DNA from: Neobacillus dielmonensis | GTDB taxonomy: Bacteria; Bacillota; Bacilli; Bacillales; Cytobacillaceae | DNA: 32,142 nt | Direction: 5' to 3' | Assembly (NCBI RefSeq): GCF_000612665.1 | Contig: NZ_HG942023.1 | Span: forward strand, 1 to 32,142 | Program-made: the position numbers and the translations under genes | Notes under the pieces: model-generated | Seen by the model: the letters and a program-made list of their open reading frames with translations, nothing else | What the model was told of the DNA's origin: nothing | Database searches by the model: none | Shown here: piece by piece, positions 13,836-21,274 of the stretch | Layout of the letters: every line of letters begins with the position of its first letter | How positions within the stretch are numbered: the stretch's first letter is position 1

Positions 13836-15234
13836 GTATTTTTATCAACAATTTTTTAGCCATTTTAGTATCATTGTCGTTGCGTTTTTATTGTTAAGTT
13901 TAGTATTTGCCCATTATTTGGAAAACTTAGTTTATAAAAATAAAGCAGAAGAACTGATTTCCTATGGGGAAGCGATTTTGTCAGATATGAAAGAATCCCC
14001 GATTGCGGCTGACCAGATACTTAATCAGTATAGCTCCGTTTTAGCGGCAAGAAATATGAGCTTCAGCATGTTCGACCAAGATGGGCAATTATATATTGTC
14101 GGAAAAAAAGGCCGGGTATTAAAGGGACTCACCGAGAGTGACTGGGACAAAATTACGAAAGGACAAACCTTAATTTTTCCAATCGACTATAAACGGTTCG
14201 GTCAAGAAGGGGTAACCTTTGTTGTTTTACCTTATGTAGAAGATGGCCGGTTTTATGGAGGTGTGCTTTTAACATCTCCTATCAGCGGATCCAGTGAGAT
14301 GATTCAAGAAATTAACAAAATCTTGTTTTATACCATCTTGGTTGCTTTAGGTGTATCTTTCCTGCAAAGCTGGTACTTATCCCAAATTCATGTAAAGCGG
14401 ATTAAACGGCTTCGTGAAGCGACATCACTCGTGTCGGCGGGAAATTACAATGTTCATGTTCCGGAATCAAGCTTTGATGAAATTGGAGAATTAGCGATAG
14501 ATTTTAACACCATGGTGGGAAAAATTAATGCCTCTATGGAGGAAATTGAAGCCTTGGATAACCGTCGCCGGCAATTTATGTCGGATGTATCTCATGAGTT
14601 AAGAACCCCGCTTACCACCATAAGTGGCGTAATCGAAGGGCTTAGGAATAACATGATCTCCGAAGAAGATAAAGAACGGGGAATCAGTCTGGTTAGCCAT
14701 GAGGCTAAACGTCTGATACGCCTAGTCAACGAGAATCTAGATTATGATAAAATCCGCTCTAACCAAGTCCAATTATATAAAGAGGATATTCAGGTTCTGG
14801 AGGCCCTTGAAATTATCCAGGAGCAATTAACTTTTCAGGCAGAGGAAAAAAATGACCAGATAATTGTCGAGGCCTCTCCAGAATTATATGTGAATGCCGA
14901 TTATGATCGGTTAGTGCAGATACTAATAAATATAACAAAGAACAGTATCCAGTTTACTGAGGATGGAACGATATGGTTGCGTGGAAGAGCAGAGCAAGAC
15001 GGAATTATTATCGAAATTGAAGATACAGGAATCGGGATTGACCCAGGCGAAGTGGAAAATATTTGGCATCGGTTTTATAAGGCAGAAATCTCCCGTACTT
15101 CGAACCCATATGGAGAGTTTGGATTAGGGCTTTCTATTGTAAAGCAGTTGGTACTGCTCCATAACGGAGAAATAAAAGTCTATAGCGAAAAAAATAAAGG
15201 AACGAAATTTGTCATTCGATTCCCTGTTATCTAG
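13807..15234 (+). CDS. Membrane sensor histidine kinase (YclK-like)
   Basis: The 475-aa product has a first membrane segment (about 20-37), an extracytoplasmic sensor domain (about 40-170), a second segment (about 171-190), a HAMP linker (190-245), a dimerisation domain with phospho-acceptor His263 (MSDVSHELRTPLTT), and a HATPase domain with N box (INITKNSIQF), G1 (EDTGIGID) and G2 (GLGLSIVK). ATG at 13807 with AGGGT nine bases upstream. It is translationally coupled to the regulator through a 29-nt overlap. The position before htrA suggests an envelope-stress input, though the pair is not CssRS by sequence. Confidence 0.92.
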   Translation: MTRLKPTKFKYFYQQFFSHFSIIVVAFLLLSLVFAHYLENLVYKNKAEELISYGEAILSDMKESPIAADQILNQYSSVLAARNMSFSMFDQDGQLYIVGKKGRVLKGLTESDWDKITKGQTLIFPIDYKRFGQEGVTFVVLPYVEDGRFYGGVLLTSPISGSSEMIQEINKILFYTILVALGVSFLQSWYLSQIHVKRIKRLREATSLVSAGNYNVHVPESSFDEIGELAIDFNTMVGKINASMEEIEALDNRRRQFMSDVSHELRTPLTTISGVIEGLRNNMISEEDKERGISLVSHEAKRLIRLVNENLDYDKIRSNQVQLYKEDIQVLEALEIIQEQLTFQAEEKNDQIIVEASPELYVNADYDRLVQILINITKNSIQFTEDGTIWLRGRAEQDGIIIEIEDTGIGIDPGEVENIWHRFYKAEISRTSNPYGEFGLGLSIVKQLVLLHNGEIKVYSEKNKGTKFVIRFPVI

Positions 15235-15242
15235 AATTTTTA

Positions 15243-15273
15243 GCTGCCGAAAGTGGGCAGCCTTTTTATTTTT
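15243..15273 (+). terminator. Terminator after the kinase gene
   Basis: Stem GCTGCC/GGCAGC (15243-15248, 15256-15261) and a T-rich tail CCTTTTTATTTTT. Confidence 0.85.
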
Positions 15274-15283
15274 CTAAAATACG

Positions 15284-15325
15284 TTAAAGTTTGTTAATAA
15301 TTTCTTAAGATTTATCTGGTACAGT
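15284..15325 (+). promoter_or_regulatory. htrA promoter with three phased TTAA half-sites
   Basis: TTAA occurs at 15284, 15294 and 15305, that is every 10-11 bp, ahead of an extended -10 (TGGTACAGT, hexamer 15320-15325). No good -35 is present. Half-sites near -48, -38 and -27 in place of a -35 are the usual layout for activation by OmpR/PhoB regulators. Confidence 0.55.
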
Positions 15326-15367
15326 AAAGACACATAAAAGATTAAGTAAAAAAGGAGATCGATTCTG

Positions 15368-16756
15368 ATGGAATTCAAACATGAAGATGAGTTTGATACA
15401 ACTCAATCAAACGTGACAGAAAACACAGAACATCCAATAAATGAGGAAAACATCGAAGTAAAAACTGACTCTGAGAGTGCGGAATTAAAAGATGTTTTCG
15501 AATTTCAGGAAGAAGGGGAAAGAGTAGAAACAGCTCCAAGTATGGAACAAACGAGGGCGGCAGGTCTCGCTGATAAAAAACCGCCAAAAAAATTAAATAT
15601 CAAAGGAATCGCTTCTACAGTAGTGGCTGGTGTGATTGGGTCTGCATTGACTTTGGCGGTGCTGCCACATACTGATTATCTGAAAAACTTTTATCCGGAC
15701 AGCATCAACCAGCCCGTCAGCACTAGTTCTGGTAGTTCAGCAAAAGTAAAACCGGTTTCCGCACAGCCATCAGCTGTATCTTCCAGCTCGATTGCCGATA
15801 CCGTTGAAAAGGTTTCTAAGGCAATTGTAGGGATTGTCAATTATCAGCAAAGCAGCCGATCCAATAGCTTTTATGGAATGCCTAGCTCCTCTCAAAATGT
15901 AGAAACAGGCTCCGGCTCGGGGGTTATTTTTCAAAAAAATAACGAAAATGCCTATATTGTGACCAACAACCACGTGATTGAAGGAGCAAATGAATTAGAA
16001 GTTTCCTTATATAATGGCGAAAAAACAAAAGCGGAGGTTATTGGTTCGGATGCACTAACAGACCTTGCTGTGTTAAAAATTGATAGCAAGTATGTAACCG
16101 ATGTGGCTGTTTTTGGTGATTCATCGACTTTACGCCCTGGTGATCAGGTGTTTGCAATCGGGAACCCGTTGGGTAGTGAGTTATCCAGAACGGTTACCCA
16201 GGGTATTATCAGTGCCATTAACCGCAGTATTGACGTGAACACTTCTGCTGGTAATTGGGAAACGAATGTTATTCAAACGGATGCGGCTATTAACCCGGGA
16301 AATAGCGGTGGCGCCTTAATCAATACCGCAGGACAAGTTATAGGGATTAATAGTTTGAAAATTTCTGAAGACGGGGTAGAGGGATTAGGTTTTGCTATAC
16401 CAAGCAGTGATTTTATCCCGATTGTCAATAAGCTCATTAAAGACGGGAAAATTGAGCGGCCGTATCTTGGAGTAAGCCTTGCAGACCTAGAGCAAGTTCC
16501 CCAAGGTTATGTGGACAGTCTTCCTAATTCCGTAACCAAAGGGGTTTATATAGCGGAAGTGCAGCAAAACTCGGTTGCTGACAAGGCTGGTTTGAAAGCA
16601 AGGGATGTAATCGTTTCGATGAATGGAACAGAGATTGCGAGTTCATCAGATTTAAGAAAATATCTTTATACGAAAGTAAGCAAAGGGGATCAAATTAAGT
16701 TTGGTGTTTACCGCGATGGCAAGGAAATGACATTAACCGCGATATTAACTGAATAA
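15368..16756 (+). CDS. htrA: HtrA/DegP-family membrane-anchored serine protease
   Basis: The 462-aa product has an acidic cytoplasmic N-terminus (1-75), one membrane segment (about 80-100), a Ser/Pro linker, a trypsin-like protease domain with the triad His202 (TNNHVIEG), Asp232 (LTDLAVLKID) and Ser313 (NPGNSGGAL), and a C-terminal PDZ domain (about 370-460, starting RPYLGVSLADL). It degrades or refolds damaged proteins on the outer face of the membrane. AAAAGGAGATCG precedes the ATG. The foldase gene follows after 23 nt, so protease and foldase are probably co-expressed. Bacillus has three paralogues (HtrA, HtrB, YyxA) and I cannot tell which this is. Confidence 0.92.
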   Translation: MEFKHEDEFDTTQSNVTENTEHPINEENIEVKTDSESAELKDVFEFQEEGERVETAPSMEQTRAAGLADKKPPKKLNIKGIASTVVAGVIGSALTLAVLPHTDYLKNFYPDSINQPVSTSSGSSAKVKPVSAQPSAVSSSSIADTVEKVSKAIVGIVNYQQSSRSNSFYGMPSSSQNVETGSGSGVIFQKNNENAYIVTNNHVIEGANELEVSLYNGEKTKAEVIGSDALTDLAVLKIDSKYVTDVAVFGDSSTLRPGDQVFAIGNPLGSELSRTVTQGIISAINRSIDVNTSAGNWETNVIQTDAAINPGNSGGALINTAGQVIGINSLKISEDGVEGLGFAIPSSDFIPIVNKLIKDGKIERPYLGVSLADLEQVPQGYVDSLPNSVTKGVYIAEVQQNSVADKAGLKARDVIVSMNGTEIASSSDLRKYLYTKVSKGDQIKFGVYRDGKEMTLTAILTE

Positions 16757-16779
16757 TATGAGGGAGTAGATTCATACAA

Positions 16780-17667
16780 ATGACTTTTATAAAAAACCAT
16801 AAAAAAATAGTTTCAACTATTCTTGTACTTGTAGTAGCATTAGCCGTTGTTCTGGGCTTTACCCTAAAAAAAGGTGAGGCCGTTGCTAAGTTTAATGGCG
16901 AATCAATTACAAAAGATGAATTATATAGTGAAATGGTTAAACAATACGGTTCTGCTACAGTTGACAAAATGATTGCCGATAAAATTGTGACCGCTGAGGC
17001 GGCGAAGAAAAAAATTGCCGTATCGGACAACGAAGTCAATAAACAAATTAATGCTTTAAAGGAATCTTACGGTGGTGAAGATGTATTTAACCAAATGATT
17101 GCAAGTAATGGTACTACCCTTACGCAAGTGAAAGAGGATTTAAAAAATTACTTGACGATTAAAAAGCTGCTTGAGCCACAAATAAAAATTACTGATGAGG
17201 AAATGAAGACGTATTTTGAGGAAAATAAAGATTCATTTGCAGAGCCTGAGCAAGTCAAGGCAAGTCATATCTTGGTCGCCGATGAGCAAACCGCCAATGA
17301 AATCAAGCAAAAATTGACTGATGGCGCTGATTTTGCGGATCTAGCCAAACAGTACTCGACCGATGAAGGGACAAAGAATGATGGTGGAGAGCTTGGTTAC
17401 TTCGGAAAAGGCGATATGGTAGCAGAATTTGAGAATGTGGCATTTTCTTTGGATGTGAATCAAATTAGTGACCCGGTTAAGACGGATTATGGGTATCATA
17501 TTATTAAAGTAGAAGATAAGAAGGCCGCTAAAGAAGCTTATTTTGAAGACAGTAAGGCTACCATAAAAGACACATTACTCGATCAAAAATTAGACTCTGA
17601 ATACACTACATGGCTTGAGAATAAGAAAAAAGGCTATAAAATTGAAAATAACTTAGCAAAAGCGTAA
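16780..17667 (+). CDS. PrsA-like foldase (SurA-N/parvulin) with a membrane anchor but no lipobox
   Basis: The 295-aa product has a basic start, a hydrophobic segment (about 11-28), a SurA/PrsA-type N-terminal domain (AKFNGESITKDELYSEM...), a parvulin PPIase domain (about 157-252: VKASHILV, FADLAKQYSTDEGTK, GGELGYFGKGDMV, VKTDYGYHIIKV) and a helical C-terminus. PrsA helps exported proteins to fold at the membrane-wall interface and is normally a lipoprotein; here no cysteine occurs anywhere, so it must stay as a signal-anchored protein or be released. The ribosome binding site GAGGGAG is unusually far away (13 nt). It probably shares a transcript with htrA. Confidence 0.88.
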   Translation: MTFIKNHKKIVSTILVLVVALAVVLGFTLKKGEAVAKFNGESITKDELYSEMVKQYGSATVDKMIADKIVTAEAAKKKIAVSDNEVNKQINALKESYGGEDVFNQMIASNGTTLTQVKEDLKNYLTIKKLLEPQIKITDEEMKTYFEENKDSFAEPEQVKASHILVADEQTANEIKQKLTDGADFADLAKQYSTDEGTKNDGGELGYFGKGDMVAEFENVAFSLDVNQISDPVKTDYGYHIIKVEDKKAAKEAYFEDSKATIKDTLLDQKLDSEYTTWLENKKKGYKIENNLAKA

Positions 17668-17687
17668 ACACTTCAAGGGGTGACAAA

Positions 17688-18101
17688 ATGAATCGGGTCG
17701 GCAAATATGCTGCTAGTGAACAGGTTGATGGCCTAGAATTGATGAGAATGGTATTGGATCTTCCTGAAAAAGATAAAATGCTGATGTGGTCTGAAGGCTA
17801 TATTGATTCTGTGGTGGAAAAGCTGCCGGAATATGCCCGTGATATTTTAGAAAACCGAATCAAAAAGTGGGAGGACTCAAAAGCTTATTACCATAATAAG
17901 CTTGAGTCAATTGTCTCAGATCCAATCTTTAGTGAAAAGCAAAAGGGCGAACGAAAGGAGTTCGCCCTTTTCGTGATGGAAAAATACCCGGAGTACCAAT
18001 CCTTGTTGTTTTCAATTTATGATGGAAACCTAAAGGACGGTGACCTTAGGAAATTTGTTTATCGAAGAAGGAATTTAGCCCGAAAGAGGTATCTTAATTA
18101 A
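17688..18101 (+). CDS. Small protein resembling the C-terminal helical domain of T4 RnlA-type RNA ligases
   Basis: The 137-aa product starts at an ATG 7 nt after AAGGGGTG, 20 nt behind the foldase gene. It is helical and charged, with no signal or membrane segment. The pattern ERKEFALFVM...YPEYQSLLFSIYDGN near 87-115, followed by a basic end (RRRNLARKRY), recalls the region after the nucleotidyl-transferase domain in bacterial RnlA-type RNA ligases. The ligase domain itself (KxDG motif) is absent here and upstream, so this would be a detached domain or relic. The assignment is from memory of family patterns and is tentative. Two perfect hairpins lie within its coding sequence. Confidence 0.45.
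   Translation: MNRVGKYAASEQVDGLELMRMVLDLPEKDKMLMWSEGYIDSVVEKLPEYARDILENRIKKWEDSKAYYHNKLESIVSDPIFSEKQKGERKEFALFVMEKYPEYQSLLFSIYDGNLKDGDLRKFVYRRRNLARKRYLN
17881..17903 (+). repeat. Perfect 10-bp palindrome inside the RnlA-like ORF
   Basis: AAGCTTATTA (17881-17890), three-base loop, TAATAAGCTT (17894-17903). It encodes part of the helical middle of the 137-aa protein. Confidence 0.7.
17942..17971 (+). other. Terminator-like hairpin inside the RnlA-like ORF
   Basis: A perfect 11-bp stem AAAGGGCGAAC (17942-17952) / GTTCGCCCTTT (17960-17970), a 7-nt loop and a T-run of four. The form is that of a Bacillus intrinsic terminator, but it lies in coding sequence 130 nt before the stop. It may stop part of the transcripts. 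Confidence 0.65.
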
Positions 18102-18270
18102 ATAGGTCAATGGGGAATGTAATTGGCTGGCAAGATTCAGCCTGTGGTATTTTAAACCGCAGGAGAACTGCCCCTCAACCTGTACAACCAACCGCTCGTC
18201 GGACGTTATAAATTCCATTCCTATTTGAACCGACCGGAAAAGTATCCGAAAATGTCTATACAACATTCTA
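18102..18270 (+). other. Non-coding stretch with short hairpins, possible structured leader or small RNA
   Basis: No credible gene. GGCTG/CAGCC (about 18124-18141) and CTGTGGT/ACCGCAG (about 18142-18162) form adjacent stems, and a terminator follows at 18274. The whole could be the 3' UTR of the previous gene or a small RNA. I do not recognise a known riboswitch or RNA family, and no promoter is evident. Confidence 0.3.
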
Positions 18271-18273
18271 GAA

Positions 18274-18304
18274 AAAGAGCCGTCCTAAATACGGCTCTTT
18301 TTTT
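18274..18304 (+). terminator. Intrinsic terminator
   Basis: Stem AAAGAGCCGT (18274-18283) / ACGGCTCTTT (18291-18300) with a run of seven T residues. It ends the htrA-foldase-RnlA-like unit and whatever is made from 18102-18270. Confidence 0.92.
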
Positions 18305-18324
18305 GGGCTCTTAAACATAAGTAA

Positions 18325-18356
18325 GACTTTTCGAAGTCCTCTTTATTACCTATAAT
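18325..18356 (+). promoter_or_regulatory. Candidate promoter of the antiporter gene
   Basis: -10 TATAAT (18351-18356). A perfect hairpin/palindrome GACTT-TTCG-AAGTC (18325-18338) covers the -35 position (TTTTCG at 18328, 17-bp spacer), which is a poor -35 by itself. The palindrome could be an operator. The start would fall near 18363, at the head of the tandem repeat. Confidence 0.45.
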
Positions 18357-18360
18357 TAGA

Positions 18361-18474
18361 GTGTTTAATGCTAGGGACAGACCCCTACCAAGGTAAAGCG
18401 TTAATGTGACGGGGGACAGGCCCCCATCAAGGTAAAGTGTTAATACAGCGGGGGACTGTCCCCTTAAGGATGAG
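18361..18474 (+). repeat. Three tandem 37-39-bp units with G/C-rich palindromes
   Basis: Units: 18361-18397, 18398-18436 and 18437-18474. Each reads G(T/C)GTTTAAT-like, a spacer, a palindromic core (AGGGACAGACCCCT, GGGGGACAGGCCCCC, GGGGGACTGTCCCC), and in the first two CAAGGTAAA. The third unit runs into AAGGATGAGG, the ribosome binding site of the antiporter gene. GGGGAC...GTCCCC palindromes are scattered in many Firmicute genomes, often near REP-associated transposases; that link is from memory. Confidence 0.8.
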
Positions 18475-18476
18475 GT

Positions 18477-19811
18477 ATGTTGGACATGGAGTTTTCTAAT
18501 TTTTCGATTTATCAAGTGTTGTTATTGTTATTGATTACTTTATCAGGGGTAGTATGTTCGGTTGTTCTGGGTTTTCCCTTGGTTATTGGCTTTTCTCCGG
18601 GTTTGTTTGTTTTAGGATGGCTTGCTTTTACGAAGGGTTTTTCCTTAAAGGATATCGCTTTTATTAGTTTGCAAGGGGTTAACCAAGCGAAAATTGTTTT
18701 GCTTATTTTAACTCTTGTCAGTTTTTTGCTTCCTTCTTGGTATTTGGCTGGCACTATTAATCAAATGGTAGACATCGCATTAGGATTGATTGCTCCAAAA
18801 CACTTTTTTGTTCTATCGTTTCTAACGGCGATGTTCTTTTCGATGCTTCTCGGCACAACAATCGGAACATTAAGTTCGATTGCCGTTCCAATTTTAGGAA
18901 CAGCGGCTGTTCTTGGCCTGCCAATACAGATCGCCGCTGGTGCCTTGGTTGCCGGTGCATTTGTTGGTGATAGGACGTCACCTTTTTCAAGCTCGCATCA
19001 ACTGTTGGCACATACTGTTGAAATTACTGTAAAAAAACAAGGAAAAGCGATGCTAATTTCCACATTAACTGCTCTTTTCATTTGTATTTGTTTTTACGCT
19101 GGACTTGATTTGTTTATTTCAAAAGATGCAGCCGAGGTTGGTCGACATCTGGAGTGGACCCAGCTTTCACCGATAAAACTGCTCCCTCCCATGATTCTAA
19201 TTTTGTTTGTTGTGCTCCGGATCCGGATAGTCTACGCGTTTCTTTCTAGTATTCTATCAGCGGCTGTTCTGGCTTTTATTGAAGGAACTCCTATCCTGCC
19301 AATCGTGAATGACTTGTGGAAGGGAATCGATGGGGTTGGGGGCGGCTTCATCCATATGTACGAACTGTTGTTATTTCTTGTGGCGGCAGGTGCTTATAAT
19401 GGCTTATTAGAAAAACTGTACATCATTCAGCCCTATTTGGAGAAATGGCTCAAGTCTTCCAAAAGCTTAAAAGGGGATACCTTTAAAGTCTTAATGGCAG
19501 GTGGAATCATCAGTTTAATTGCCGCAAACCAAACTTTGCCGATTATACTAACCGGAAGATCCTTTCTGCCGCATTGGTCGCTTCGTTACGGTAAGGAAGA
19601 ATTGGCCAGAGTATTAGGCGATTCGGTGATGCTCTTCCCGGGTATGGTCCCTTGGAGTGTGCTTACCATTATGTGCAGCACGATCGTGGGTATTCCGATA
19701 TCTGGCTATCTACCCTATGCATTATTTTTATGGATTCTGCCTTTTATTTGTTTGGTTTATTCAACCATGATCCCTTTGTTGAAAAAGAAAAAAAGTAGAT
19801 TAGTCGCATAA
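18477..19811 (+). CDS. nhaC: NhaC-family Na+/H+ antiporter-like transporter
   Basis: The 444-aa product is almost entirely hydrophobic, with about 11-12 membrane segments. It carries the NhaC-type signature in a conserved loop, GALVAGAFVGDRTSPFSSS, preceded by LGTTIGTLSSIAVPI, and a second-half copy around ANQTLPIILTGRSF. NhaC proteins exchange Na+ for protons; close relatives exchange malate/lactate or other organic ions, so the substrate is open. The ATG at 18477 lies 6 nt after AAGGA; a second ATG at 18486 is possible. The gene is alone, and its leader consists of the three tandem palindrome repeats. Confidence 0.85.
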   Translation: MLDMEFSNFSIYQVLLLLLITLSGVVCSVVLGFPLVIGFSPGLFVLGWLAFTKGFSLKDIAFISLQGVNQAKIVLLILTLVSFLLPSWYLAGTINQMVDIALGLIAPKHFFVLSFLTAMFFSMLLGTTIGTLSSIAVPILGTAAVLGLPIQIAAGALVAGAFVGDRTSPFSSSHQLLAHTVEITVKKQGKAMLISTLTALFICICFYAGLDLFISKDAAEVGRHLEWTQLSPIKLLPPMILILFVVLRIRIVYAFLSSILSAAVLAFIEGTPILPIVNDLWKGIDGVGGGFIHMYELLLFLVAAGAYNGLLEKLYIIQPYLEKWLKSSKSLKGDTFKVLMAGGIISLIAANQTLPIILTGRSFLPHWSLRYGKEELARVLGDSVMLFPGMVPWSVLTIMCSTIVGIPISGYLPYALFLWILPFICLVYSTMIPLLKKKKSRLVA

Positions 19812-19837
19812 ATGGGTTCCTTTACGGGTACTCATTT
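19810..19837 (+). terminator. Probable terminator of the antiporter gene
   Basis: Stem AAATGGGT/ACTCATTT (one G-U pair, 19810-19817 with 19830-19837) overlapping the stop codon, with a short T-run. Confidence 0.5.
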
Positions 19838-19919
19838 TTATTTACCGGTATCAAACCGCATGAAGTTCACTGTTTTCACATATAAGTGGTAATAAAGAAT
19901 TTGGACAAGGGATGGTTTG

Positions 19920-20498
19920 ATGTTGAAGAAATTGGCAGTTATCGGTTTTGGAAGTGCAATGATTGGGATAGGCATCAATGGTTTTATTCTTCCGTTCCAC
20001 TTGATAAGCGGGGGATTTTTTGGCATTAGTTTATTATTAAATTATTTATTCGATTATAAAGCAGGGATCACGTTTATTCTTTTAAACATACCTGTTTATT
20101 TATTTGCCTTTCAATCGAACAAGGAATATTTTTATAATGGTGTTATTGGTGCAGTTTGTTCGGGCTTCATGATTGAATTATTACTTCCGTTAAATGGCAC
20201 TATTCATTTATCTATAATCAGCAGCATAATCCTAGGAGCTATTGCCATTGGGATTGGAGCAGGAGTCATGCTAAAGAATCACATAAGTCCTGGAGGGATT
20301 GATCTGCTTGCATTGCTCATTTCTAAATGGACCCATGTAAACGTTGGGATTGTCGCTCTTTCCATTGACGCAGTTATTATAATGACAGGGCTCGTTCTCC
20401 TTGGAGACCCCAAACTGTTATTCTCCTTACTAATTGTCTCGATCATTGGTCTGTTGATTAGTATCATCACTTCTTATGGTCGGGTAAAGCCTGATTAA
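19920..20498 (+). CDS. YitT/DUF161-family membrane protein, short form
   Basis: The 192-aa product has about five or six membrane segments and the YitT pattern: IGINGFILPFHLISGGFFGISLLLNYLF at the start and GAGVMLKNHISPGGIDLLALLISKW in the second repeat (the GGxD motif). Typical YitT proteins are near 280 aa and end in a soluble DUF2179 domain; that domain is missing here and the stop is not followed by a remnant. Function of the family is unknown. ATG at 19920 behind CAAGGGATGG, preferred to the TTG one codon before. Monocistronic, with no clear terminator. Confidence 0.8.
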   Translation: MLKKLAVIGFGSAMIGIGINGFILPFHLISGGFFGISLLLNYLFDYKAGITFILLNIPVYLFAFQSNKEYFYNGVIGAVCSGFMIELLLPLNGTIHLSIISSIILGAIAIGIGAGVMLKNHISPGGIDLLALLISKWTHVNVGIVALSIDAVIIMTGLVLLGDPKLLFSLLIVSIIGLLISIITSYGRVKPD

Positions 20499-20514
20499 AA
20501 GAGGTTTCTGAAAA

Positions 20515-20558
20515 GTTCATCTTTCTTTCACTCTTTTTTCAGAAAAGCTTGCTATGAT
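20515..20558 (+). promoter_or_regulatory. Promoter of the second two-component operon with triple 11-bp repeat
   Basis: GTTCAT (20515), TTTCAC (20526) and TTTCAG (20537) stand exactly 11 bp apart, followed by -10 TATGAT (20553-20558) with no -35. The same repeat occurs before the operon at 24940. The first and last copies also lie in a 10-bp inverted repeat (20505-20514 with 20536-20545). Confidence 0.6.
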
Positions 20559-20593
20559 GATAGTAAAAGGGGAATTTTTGGAATGGAGTGACG

Positions 20594-21274
20594 ATGGTGA
20601 ACATTTTGCTGGCAGAAGATGATACACGGCTTGGCAAATTAATGGATCATCTGTTGAAAAATGAATTTCATGTAGTTGACTGGGTCCAAAATGGAAAGGA
20701 CGCCTATGTATATGCCAGACTTTCAGACTATGACGTCATTATTCTCGATTGGATGCTTCCAGGGGAAAGTGGACTGTCTGTTTGCAAACGGCTCCGCGAA
20801 AAAGGAAACTCAAGCGGCATATTATTCGTGACCGCGAAAGATGCCAATCAAGATATCATCACCGGGTTAGATGCAGGAGCGGATGATTATATCGTGAAGC
20901 CGTTTGAATTTAACGAGTTACTGGCAAGAATCCGGGCTATCAGCAGGAGAAAAGACAAGCCAATTCAGAAGATTATTAAGATTGGCAAGCTTTCACTCAA
21001 TGTAAACACCCATGAAGCTTACCTGGAAAACGCAATCATTGATCTCACTAAAAAAGAATATCAGCTGCTGGAAATATTGATGAGAAATCAAAACCAAATT
21101 TTGACCAGAGAGCAATTGGTCGAAAAGTTATGGGGCTATGAAAGCGAGGTATCAGAAAATGCATTAGATGCCTTAGTAAAGCTGGTCCGGAAAAAGGTGG
21201 ATATACACGCAGAAAAATCGTTTATTCAAACTGTCCGGGGAATTGGTTATAAAGTGAGAAATCCATATGTTTAA
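20594..21274 (+). CDS. OmpR-type response regulator
   Basis: The 226-aa product has a receiver domain (Glu8-Asp9-Asp10, phosphorylation site Asp52 in IILDWMLPGESG, FVTAKD, YIVKPFEF) and a winged-helix output domain (LTKKEYQLLEILM, ENALDALVKLVRKK, TVRGIGYKVR). The ALDALVKLVRKK recognition helix differs from the DVHIKRLRKK of the first regulator, so the two should read different sites. ATG at 20594 with GGAG 5 nt upstream; the GTG at 20588 overlaps this site. Stop and kinase start overlap (ATGTTTAA). Confidence 0.93.
   Translation: MVNILLAEDDTRLGKLMDHLLKNEFHVVDWVQNGKDAYVYARLSDYDVIILDWMLPGESGLSVCKRLREKGNSSGILFVTAKDANQDIITGLDAGADDYIVKPFEFNELLARIRAISRRKDKPIQKIIKIGKLSLNVNTHEAYLENAIIDLTKKEYQLLEILMRNQNQILTREQLVEKLWGYESEVSENALDALVKLVRKKVDIHAEKSFIQTVRGIGYKVRNPYV

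Noticed and set aside
13134..15234. CssRS identity for the two-component pair next to htrA
   Set aside because: The regulator and kinase wording matches YclJ/YclK much better than CssR/CssS as I remember them.
18075..18266. 63-aa minus-strand ORF
   Set aside because: No ribosome binding site and partial overlap with the RnlA-like gene.
20505..20545. TTTCTGAAAA...TTTTCAGAAA inverted repeat as terminator of the YitT gene
   Set aside because: The loop is 21 nt and the stem is all A/T-rich with no T-run after it; the 11-bp direct repeat explains the bases better.
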